Both the position numbers and the translations under genes were made by a program. A stretch of 16,334 bases of DNA, taken from Bacteroides sp. Its GTDB lineage: Bacteria; Bacteroidota; Bacteroidia; Bacteroidales; Bacteroidaceae. Location: positions 1-16,334 of the forward strand of contig JASLCM010000165.1 in NCBI GenBank assembly GCA_030151845.1, given 5' to 3'. This document shows, one piece after another, positions 1-6,291 of this stretch. Within the stretch, counting starts at the first letter, position 1. Each line of letters begins with the position of its first letter. Below the pieces are notes generated by a model. That model saw only the letters and a program-made list of their open reading frames with translations. It had not been told where the DNA came from and ran no database searches.

Positions 1-1
1 G

Positions 2-673
2 TTTGCTTCAGAAGGGGCCAATATTGCTTTTACAGATTTAGTTCTAGATGAAAACGTTAGAAATACAGAAAAAGAGATAGAAGAGCTTGGGGTCAAAGCA
101 AAAGGGTATGCTTCTAATGCCGCAAATTTCACAGAGACCGAAAAAGTTGTAACAGAGATACACAAAGACTTTGGTAAAATCGATATTCTTGTTAACAATG
201 CAGGTATTACTCGTGATGGCTTAATGATGAGAATGACTGAGCAACAATGGGATATGGTGATTAATGTAAACTTAAAATCGGCTTTCAACTTCATTCATGC
301 ATGTACTCCTATTATGATTCGTCAGCGCTCAGGTAGTATTATTAATATGGCCTCTGTTGTGGGTGTTTCTGGTAATGCAGGACAGGCCAACTATTCTGCT
401 TCGAAAGCAGGTATGATTGGACTTGCAAAATCAATAGGGAAAGAGTTAGGTTCAAGAAATATTAGAGCCAATGCAATTGCTCCAGGTTTTATCTTAACAG
501 ATATGACAGATGCTCTCCCTGAAGACGTTCGTAAAGAGTGGGAAAAACAGATTCCACTTCGTAGAGGAGGAACTCCTGAAGATGTTGCTAACGTAGCAAC
601 TTTCTTAGCATCAGATCTCTCTTCATACGTTTCCGGACAAGTGATTCACTGCTGTGGCGGAATGAATATGTAA
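2..673 (+). CDS. fabG: 3-oxoacyl-[acyl-carrier-protein] reductase FabG (5' end missing)
   Basis: Short-chain dehydrogenase that reduces 3-oxoacyl-ACP to 3-hydroxyacyl-ACP with NADPH in the cytoplasmic fatty-acid elongation cycle. The reading frame is open from the left edge and gives 223 residues; family members have about 245-250, so roughly 25 residues are missing, including the N-terminal TGxxxGIG nucleotide-binding loop. Visible are the NNAG motif (194-205) and the catalytic tetrad: Asn in INVNL (269-271), Ser in NMASVVG (353-355), and Tyr and Lys of YSASK (392-394 and 404-406). The C-terminus has the usual SGQVI...GGMNM ending. One oddity is a Cys-Cys pair just before the final GGM, where many FabG proteins have a Val-Asp or similar. 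The stop lies 5 bases before the next gene, so the two are probably co-transcribed. The core motifs make FabG much more likely than another SDR, although the cofactor loop cannot be seen. Confidence 0.93.
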   Translation, partial: FASEGANIAFTDLVLDENVRNTEKEIEELGVKAKGYASNAANFTETEKVVTEIHKDFGKIDILVNNAGITRDGLMMRMTEQQWDMVINVNLKSAFNFIHACTPIMIRQRSGSIINMASVVGVSGNAGQANYSASKAGMIGLAKSIGKELGSRNIRANAIAPGFILTDMTDALPEDVRKEWEKQIPLRRGGTPEDVANVATFLASDLSSYVSGQVIHCCGGMNM

Positions 674-678
674 TTTCT

Positions 679-1350
679 ATGGAAGTTATCTACGAAGACA
701 ATCATTTAATTATAGTAAATAAAAACACCTCTGAAATTGTACAAGGAGATAAGACAGGCGATAAGCCGCTCTCTGAAATCGTAAAAGAGTACATTAAAGA
801 GAAGTATCAAAAACCAGGCAATGTTTACCTAGGAGTAATTCACCGACTAGATCGACCGGTTAGTGGTATTGTTGTCTTTGCTAAAACGAGTAAGGCATTA
901 AGTAGAATGAATAAGCTTTTCCGCGAAGATAAGGTAGAAAAAAAATATTGGGCCATTGTAGGGAATAGACCCCCTAAACCATCGGACCAACTTGTTCACT
1001 ATCTTATTAAGAATCAAAAGCAAAACAAGAGTTATGCTTACGATATGCTTAAACCTGAAAGTAAAAAAGCAATACTAAATTATAGCGTTATAGGTCATTC
1101 TGACCGATATACACTACTGGAAATCGACTTACAAACGGGTAGGCATCATCAAATTAGAACTCAACTCTCCAAAATTGGTTGTCCAATTAAAGGAGACTTG
1201 AAGTATGGTGCCCCTAGATCCAACAAAGATGGAGGAATATCTCTACATGCTCGCTCAATAGCTTTCACACATCCTGTGTCGCAAGAGGAGATTTTCGTAA
1301 CCGCTCCTTTTCCTGATGATCCTTTATGGAGTGTTTTTAAACTTATATAA
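679..1350 (+). CDS. RluA-family RNA pseudouridine synthase
   Basis: Isomerises uridine to pseudouridine in rRNA or tRNA; the target site cannot be told from sequence. At 223 residues it consists of the catalytic domain only. There is no N-terminal S4 RNA-binding domain such as RluC and RluD carry, so it is closer in size to the RluA/TruC types. The signature HRLDRPVSG spans residues 55-63 with catalytic Asp58. Other family motifs are KKYWAIV with the conserved Tyr90 and TGRHHQIR at 153-160. The N-terminal motif usually reads VNKPxG, but here it is VNKNTSE, a small departure in a normally conserved strand. The start ATG lies 5 bases after the fabG stop and opens directly into the family's first strand (VIYEDNHLIIVNK), which supports it. 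Transcription probably continues from fabG and ends at the palindrome that begins within this gene's last codons. Confidence 0.93.
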   Translation: MEVIYEDNHLIIVNKNTSEIVQGDKTGDKPLSEIVKEYIKEKYQKPGNVYLGVIHRLDRPVSGIVVFAKTSKALSRMNKLFREDKVEKKYWAIVGNRPPKPSDQLVHYLIKNQKQNKSYAYDMLKPESKKAILNYSVIGHSDRYTLLEIDLQTGRHHQIRTQLSKIGCPIKGDLKYGAPRSNKDGGISLHARSIAFTHPVSQEEIFVTAPFPDDPLWSVFKLI

Positions 1351-1389
1351 AATAAAAAAGTCTGCAATTGCAGACTTTTTTATTTTATA
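1346..1389. terminator. Bidirectional intrinsic terminator, perfect 44-bp palindrome
   Basis: The core GTCTGCAATTGCAGAC (1360-1375) is flanked by an A-run (1354-1359) and a T-run (1376-1381). I paired the bases outward and found no mismatch from 1346/1389 to the centre between 1367 and 1368. RNA read from either strand therefore forms a GC-containing hairpin followed by a U-tract, as expected for rho-independent termination of both the pseudouridine synthase (+) and the response regulator (-). The palindrome contains both stop codons, TAA at 1348-1350 on + and TAA at 1382-1380 on -. That leaves no spacer between either gene and the terminator. Confidence 0.92.
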
Positions 1390-2729
1390 CGATATTTATC
1401 CAACTTGTTATAGAGTGTTTTTCGATCGATACCAAGCTCTTTTGCTGTTTTACTTTTGTTATATCTATTTTTTTCCAACGCTTTTATAATTGTCCTCTTC
1501 TCCCGGTCCTCATCAAAGAGCAAAGTGGATGTCGAGAAGTCCTCTTTTTTACGAGAAATATCTAAAAGCTCATTAGGCGTTATTTCATCACCTGTTGCTA
1601 AAAGAGTTGCTTTTCGAATACAATTCTTTAACTCACGAAGGTTTCCTGGCCAGCTATAACTCTCCAAAAGTTCCAAAGCTTCCGCATTAAACTGTACAAC
1701 CTTTTTACCTAATTCTTCATTAGATTGTTCTAGAAAAAAGTTTGCAAAGAGGATAAGATCACCTTCTCGCTCTTTCAACTCAGGTAAATCTATTGAGAAC
1801 TCATTTATTCGATGGAACAGATCCTCTCTAAATCGGCCTTCTGCCATGGCTTGCTCTAAATCTTCATTAGTTGCTGAAATCAACCTTATATCGACATCCA
1901 GGACTCTATTCGAGCCTAATGGTCTAATCTTTCGTTCTTCTAAAGCACGAAGGAGCTGAATCTGCACATCATAACTCAGATTGCCTATCTCATCTAGAAA
2001 AACTGTTCCACCGTTTGCCGCCTCAAAAGCTCCTACTTTATCTTCTACAGCTCCTGTAAAAGCTCCTTTTTGATGGCCGAAAAACTCTGATGCAGCCAAT
2101 TCTTTAGGAATCGCTCCACAATCTATCGCAACAAATGGTGCTCCATCTCTTTTACTCAATTGATGAATTCGCTTTGCTACATACTCTTTACCTGTTCCAC
2201 TGGCACCTTGAATAAGAACTGATAATGGAGTTGGTGCCACAATCGATAGATAATGATACACTTGCTTGGCAGCATCACTTTCACCTGCTAAGAACTCTTT
2301 TTCATCAAGAGTGAAAGAACTATCGCTCCTTTCTATCTGAATCTCTCCCTCATTCTCTCCCAAGACCTCATTTATTTTGCCAAGTAACTCATCGGGTGGA
2401 AAGGGTTTTGCTATATAGTCTTTAGCCCCACGCTTCATCGCCTCTACAGCCGACTGAATTTCGGCATAACTGGTCATAATTACAACAGGAATCTCCTTTT
2501 CCTCCTCTTGGATCCAGCCAAGAATAGAGGTCCCCTCGCCATCTGGGAGACGAAGATCTGAAAGAATTAGGTCAAACTCCTCCTCTAGAAGAGCTTTCTT
2601 AACCTCTCTCAACGTTCCATAATCACGAATAATAAACCCCTTCTTACCAAGCCATGTCTTTAACATCACTCGAAAGGTTAGATCATCCTCAACCAGTAAT
2701 ATTTTTCTTCCTACTTTCATCTTCAACAT
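1380..2729 (-). CDS. NtrC-family sigma-54-dependent response regulator
   Basis: A cytoplasmic two-component regulator of 449 residues that should open sigma-54 RNA polymerase promoters by ATP hydrolysis when phosphorylated. Domains in order: receiver (about 8-120) with acidic pair Asp15/Asp16, phospho-acceptor Asp58 in LSDLRLPD, Thr86 and Lys108; AAA+ domain (about 148-380) with Walker A GASGTGKE (175-182), the sigma-54 contact loop GAFTGA (222-227), Walker B GTVFLDEIG (241-249) and the ATNEDL and WPGNLREL motifs; and a C-terminal Fis-type helix-turn-helix (about 410-447, NKSKTAKELGIDRKTLYNKL). All key residues are intact, so it should be active. Residue 4 (codon at 2720) is an alternative Met start. 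It is transcribed away from the cyclophilin gene and converges on the pseudouridine synthase. The likely upstream partner is the hybrid kinase at 6292-8562, an inference from proximity and from that kinase's terminal HPt domain. Confidence 0.95.
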   Translation of the reverse strand: MLKMKVGRKILLVEDDLTFRVMLKTWLGKKGFIIRDYGTLREVKKALLEEEFDLILSDLRLPDGEGTSILGWIQEEEKEIPVVIMTSYAEIQSAVEAMKRGAKDYIAKPFPPDELLGKINEVLGENEGEIQIERSDSSFTLDEKEFLAGESDAAKQVYHYLSIVAPTPLSVLIQGASGTGKEYVAKRIHQLSKRDGAPFVAIDCGAIPKELAASEFFGHQKGAFTGAVEDKVGAFEAANGGTVFLDEIGNLSYDVQIQLLRALEERKIRPLGSNRVLDVDIRLISATNEDLEQAMAEGRFREDLFHRINEFSIDLPELKEREGDLILFANFFLEQSNEELGKKVVQFNAEALELLESYSWPGNLRELKNCIRKATLLATGDEITPNELLDISRKKEDFSTSTLLFDEDREKRTIIKALEKNRYNKSKTAKELGIDRKTLYNKLDKYRIK

Positions 2730-2748
2730 GAAATCACTAAAACTAATA

Positions 2749-2756
2749 CAAAGGTA
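2749..2756 (-). promoter_or_regulatory. Putative -7 promoter element for the response regulator
   Basis: Read on the - strand these bases are TACCTTTG, an exact match to the Bacteroidota -7 consensus TAnnTTTG. They end 19 bases before the response-regulator start at 2729, giving a short leader. No clear TTG -33 element lies at the expected distance (about 19-21 bases) on that strand, so the call rests on the -7 box and its location alone. Confidence 0.5.
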
Positions 2757-2808
2757 AAATGTTTTATAGGATTTTGACCTTAATTATCCATAATAATAGT
2801 TGTCTAGG

Positions 2809-2839
2809 TTGCCCTTGCTCTTTAGTTTAACTATTTTTG
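2809..2839 (+). promoter_or_regulatory. Putative Bacteroidota -33/-7 promoter for the cyclophilin operon
   Basis: TTG at 2809-2811 is followed after 20 bases by TATTTTTG at 2832-2839. This agrees with the Bacteroidota primary sigma consensus (TTG, about 19-21 bases, TAnnTTTG). The ATG of the cyclophilin gene is 22 bases past the -7 box and is preceded by an A-rich stretch, as is usual for translation starts in this phylum. It would drive the four closely spaced genes downstream. Confidence 0.6.
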
Positions 2840-2861
2840 TCGTCGAACTAAAAAAAGAAAG

Positions 2862-3704
2862 ATGAACTACAGATTATTGAGTTTAGCTCTAGTTTTTATT
2901 TTTCTGCATGCATGTACTAATAAGAAAAAAGAAGTGATGAAAGATACTGCAAGTGAAACATTAATTGCAATAGAGACCAGTCAAGGTAAAATTGTTGTTA
3001 AACTATACGACCAAACCCCGCTGCATAAAACTAATTTTTTAAAACTTGTTGACAATAAGACATACGAAGGAACTCTTTTCCACCGAGTGATAAAAGACTT
3101 TATGATCCAAGCAGGAGACCCTGATTCTAAGGGTGCTCCTCAGAGCAAACAGCTTGGAATGGGTGATGTTGGCTACACAATACCTGCCGAAATTAATGCA
3201 AAAGAGCTCTTTCACAAGAAAGGAGCACTCTGTGCTGCACGTCAATCAGACCAGGTAAACCCAGAAAAACGATCTTCTGGATGTCAATTCTACATTGTTA
3301 CAGGCAATATCTTCTCTGAAGAAGACTTACTCAATCTGGAACAGAAGTTTAATGAGAATAGACTTACCCAAGCATTTAACAATTTAGTGAGGCAAAACCA
3401 AAAAAAGATTTTCATGCTCCGTAAAGAGGGTAATGAAGAGGGCCTCTATGATTTGCAAGAAGAACTCTTTGATGAGGCACAAAAAAAGCTAGCAAGTGAG
3501 GAGAGTTTCTCTTTTACCCCTCAACAAATCCAGGCATACACCACGATTGGTGGTACTCCACATTTAGACAATGAGTATACTGTATTTGGAGAGGTTGTTG
3601 AAGGAATGTCGGTTATCGACAAAATTCAGAAATTAAAAACAAACCGATCCGACCGCCCAGAGATCGATGTCGTTATTAAAAAAGTAGAACAAATAAAAGA
3701 ATAG
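2862..3704 (+). CDS. Cyclophilin-type peptidyl-prolyl cis-trans isomerase lipoprotein with helical insert
   Basis: Probably speeds prolyl isomerisation in proteins folding in the periplasm. Residues 1-17 form a lipoprotein signal with lipobox LHAC and Cys18. The residues after Cys18 are TNKKKEV, basic rather than acidic, so there is no surface-export signal of the Bacteroidota type, and the protein is expected to face the periplasm. The cyclophilin fold begins near residue 33 (IAIETSQGKIVVKLYD) with FHRVI (73-77), FMIQAGDP (80-87), SGCQFYIV (139-146) and PHLDNEYTVFGEVVEGM (233-249). Between about 151 and 227 sits a charged, helix-rich insert of nearly 80 residues that classical cyclophilins lack; with it and the leader the protein reaches 280 residues against about 165-190. 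The catalytic Arg in FHRVI is kept, and the usual Ser of the GSQF motif is Cys. It is first in a tight gene run, one base before the peptidase gene. Confidence 0.93.
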   Translation: MNYRLLSLALVFIFLHACTNKKKEVMKDTASETLIAIETSQGKIVVKLYDQTPLHKTNFLKLVDNKTYEGTLFHRVIKDFMIQAGDPDSKGAPQSKQLGMGDVGYTIPAEINAKELFHKKGALCAARQSDQVNPEKRSSGCQFYIVTGNIFSEEDLLNLEQKFNENRLTQAFNNLVRQNQKKIFMLRKEGNEEGLYDLQEELFDEAQKKLASEESFSFTPQQIQAYTTIGGTPHLDNEYTVFGEVVEGMSVIDKIQKLKTNRSDRPEIDVVIKKVEQIKE

Positions 3705-3705
3705 C

Positions 3706-4941
3706 ATGCAGCAAATTAACAAGTTTACATTACCCAATGGCTTACGCGTTGTACACCATAGTGATTTCAATACACAAATGGTGGCTATAAACTTGTTATA
3801 TAATGTGGGAGCAAAAAATGAGGATCCAAACCATACAGGTTTTGCTCATCTTTTTGAGCATTTAATGTTCTCTGGCTCAATACATATTCCAAACTACGAT
3901 ACTCCACTTCAAATGGCAGGAGGAGAAAGTAATGCATGGACGAATAACGATATAACCAATTACTACCTAACAATCCCTAAACAAAATGTAGAAATAGGCT
4001 TTTGGTTGGAGTCTGATCGTATGTTAGGTCTTGACATTTCTGAAAAGAAGCTAGAAGCACAAAAAGGTGTAGTTTCTGAAGAGTTCAAGCAACGATGCAT
4101 CAATATGCCATATGGAGACATTGGTCACCTCATTCGTTCATTAGCTTATGATAAACACCCCTATGCTCGGCCCACAATAGGTAAAGACATTAGCCACATC
4201 AAAGAGGCTCAACTAGAGGATGTGAATGAGTTTTTTCACACATTCTATACACCCAGCAACGCCATTCTTGCTGTTACGGGAAATATTTCTTTTGAAGAGG
4301 TGCGTGAATTAAGCTATAAGTGGTTTGGACCTATCCCACCTCATTTTATAGAGAAACCAGCTCTTCCAAAAGAGCCCAAACAAACCAAACAAAAACGTTT
4401 GAAGGTAAGGAGAGATGTACCTGTAGATTCACTTTTTATGGTGTATCACATGTGCGACCGACTACATCCCGATTACTATGCTTACGATATTCTATCGGAT
4501 ATTTTATGCAATGGCTTATCTAGTAGGTTGTATCAATCTCTCGTTCTTCAACAAGAGGTGTTTACCTCTATCGATGCATACATATCAGGCTCTATAGAGA
4601 ATGGTCTATTCTATATTACAGGAAAACCCTCAGAGGGTATCTCACTCCATACAGCAGAAGATTGTGTAAACAAGGAGATAGACAAACTCATCAAATATGG
4701 AATAACAGATAAAGAGCTCAAAAAGGTTCAGAACAAGTTTGAGTCTACTCATGTTTTTACCAATCTCCACTACTTGAACCTGGCCAGTAATATCGCCTAT
4801 TTTGAGATGTTGTCTCAAGCAGAAGACCTCAATGAAGAGGTAAAAAATTATCGCTCTGTGACACCTGAACAGTTAGAACGGGTTGCCAAAAAGTTATTTC
4901 AAGAGAAAAATAGCTCTATTTTACATTATGCAAAGATCTAA
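3706..4941 (+). CDS. M16B-family zinc peptidase
   Basis: A metallopeptidase related to the beta subunit of mitochondrial processing peptidase, PqqL and YmxG. It has 411 residues, the usual size for one M16B chain made of two similar domains. The inverted zinc motif HxxEH is HLFEH at 48-52, with His48 and His52 as ligands and Glu51 as the base; the third ligand is Glu126 (or Glu125) in VVSEEFKQR. The second domain starts near 230 and holds the characteristic GLSSRLYQ segment (270-277), with the Arg and Tyr expected in the substrate-binding half. Since both active-site halves are in one chain, a homodimer is likely. There is no signal peptide or membrane segment, which points to the cytoplasm. 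Its ATG lies one base after the cyclophilin stop, suggesting coupled translation. The physiological substrate is unknown; an imported or internal peptide is only a guess. Confidence 0.93.
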   Translation: MQQINKFTLPNGLRVVHHSDFNTQMVAINLLYNVGAKNEDPNHTGFAHLFEHLMFSGSIHIPNYDTPLQMAGGESNAWTNNDITNYYLTIPKQNVEIGFWLESDRMLGLDISEKKLEAQKGVVSEEFKQRCINMPYGDIGHLIRSLAYDKHPYARPTIGKDISHIKEAQLEDVNEFFHTFYTPSNAILAVTGNISFEEVRELSYKWFGPIPPHFIEKPALPKEPKQTKQKRLKVRRDVPVDSLFMVYHMCDRLHPDYYAYDILSDILCNGLSSRLYQSLVLQQEVFTSIDAYISGSIENGLFYITGKPSEGISLHTAEDCVNKEIDKLIKYGITDKELKKVQNKFESTHVFTNLHYLNLASNIAYFEMLSQAEDLNEEVKNYRSVTPEQLERVAKKLFQEKNSSILHYAKI

Positions 4942-4946
4942 TCACG

Positions 4947-6290
4947 ATGAAATCAGGTTCTACCTATTCTAAACATTATCTTCCTTTACTTAAATTAGGC
5001 TACCCTATTATTATCGGACAGTTGGGTGTGATTATTCTTGGTTTTGCCGATACTTTAATGATTGGACATCATAGCACCTCAGAACTCGGTGCTGCCTCCA
5101 TCGTAAATAATATATTTAACCTTGCTATAGTTTTTAGTACAGGTTATGCTTATGGGCTAACTCCTATAGTTGGTAGTCTTTTTGGTAAAGGAAAACGAAA
5201 TGAGATTGGCCACTCTTTAAAAAACAGCTTACTTGCCAATACACTTGTTGCTGGATTGCTAACCACTTTAATGTTTATTCTCTATAGAAATATCGATCAA
5301 TTAGGTCAGCCAAGCGAACTTATGCCTCTCATTAAACCTTACTACTTGGTTCTTCTCTCCTCACTCATCTTCGTTCTTTTATTCAATGCATTCAAGCAGT
5401 TTGCAGATGGAATTACAGCAACTAAAACCTCAATGTGGATTTTACTTTTTGGCAATGTTTTAAATATTATAGGGAACTACATTCTGATTAATGGTAAACT
5501 TGGCTTCCCTGAACTCGGACTTTTAGGGGCTGGAATTAGTACACTGTTTTCAAGAGTTATTATGGTTCTACTCTTTGTTCTTCTCTTTTTTAAGCATCCT
5601 GTTTTTAAAGAGTACAAGGATGGTTTTCTTGCTAGTTCTTTCTCTAAACCGACTTTAAAAAAACTCAATAATTTAGGTATACCCGTTGGTCTCCAAATGG
5701 GAATGGAGACAGCCTCATTTAACCTTAGTGCCGTTATGATGGGTTGGATAGGCACAATAGCTCTTGCTTCACATCAGGTTATGTCCACGATAGGAACTTG
5801 TACCTTTATGGTTTATTATGGAATGGGGGCAGCTTTGTCTATCAGAGTTAGTCATTTCGTTGGACAAGAAGACTACAAAAGTGTCAAACAAGTTACCTAT
5901 GCCGGACTACATATCACTCTTTTTTTAGCTCTTTGCCTATCGCTCCTTCTCTTTTTCTTGAGAAACACGATAGGGGGATGGTTTACAGACAGCTCAGAGG
6001 TTTCTAAAACTGTTGGTCTGCTAATGTTCCCTTTCTTCCTTTACCAAGTTGGTGATGCTATACAGATTACCTTTGCCAATGCGCTGCGAGGAATTTCTGA
6101 TGTAAAACCGATGATGGTCATCGCTTTTATCTCCTATTTCTTATTATCTCTTCCAGTAGGCTATCTTTTAGGATTTATTTTTAACTTAGGAGTCACAGGA
6201 ATTTGGCTAGCATTTCCTGTAGGATTAACAACAGCAGGAATCTTATTATGGATACGGTTTTATAAAGTCCTAAACTATAAATTGAGCTAA
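4947..6290 (+). CDS. MATE-family multidrug/cation antiporter
   Basis: An inner-membrane exporter expected to expel cationic compounds in exchange for Na+ or H+. At 447 residues with about twelve hydrophobic segments in two homologous halves, it has the standard MATE size. The first half opens with LKLGYPIIIGQLGVIILGF (16-34) and carries DTLMIGHHSTSELGAAS, the conserved TM1-TM2 region. The first half also has the family motif NIIGNYILINGKLGFPELG, followed by LGAGISTLFSR. The second half begins near residue 244 with GIPVGLQMGMETASF, repeating the first. It follows the peptidase by 5 bases and precedes the kinase by one base, so it belongs to the same transcript. The transport substrate and the coupling ion cannot be read from the sequence. 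The NorM-like subgroup is the most likely placement. Confidence 0.93.
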   Translation: MKSGSTYSKHYLPLLKLGYPIIIGQLGVIILGFADTLMIGHHSTSELGAASIVNNIFNLAIVFSTGYAYGLTPIVGSLFGKGKRNEIGHSLKNSLLANTLVAGLLTTLMFILYRNIDQLGQPSELMPLIKPYYLVLLSSLIFVLLFNAFKQFADGITATKTSMWILLFGNVLNIIGNYILINGKLGFPELGLLGAGISTLFSRVIMVLLFVLLFFKHPVFKEYKDGFLASSFSKPTLKKLNNLGIPVGLQMGMETASFNLSAVMMGWIGTIALASHQVMSTIGTCTFMVYYGMGAALSIRVSHFVGQEDYKSVKQVTYAGLHITLFLALCLSLLLFFLRNTIGGWFTDSSEVSKTVGLLMFPFFLYQVGDAIQITFANALRGISDVKPMMVIAFISYFLLSLPVGYLLGFIFNLGVTGIWLAFPVGLTTAGILLWIRFYKVLNYKLS

Positions 6291-6291
6291 A

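Noticed and set aside
1161..1565. Small frames crossing the palindrome on both strands, both beginning MQTFLFY
   Set aside because: Their identical first residues come from the palindrome itself, and they overlap the pseudouridine synthase and the response regulator.
2804..2819. Possible sigma-54 promoter (GG...TTGCT) upstream of the cyclophilin gene, near the NtrC-type regulator
   Set aside because: The spacing between GG (2807-2808) and GC (2817-2818) is 8 bases, not the 10 that sigma-54 requires, and the CAC after GG is missing.
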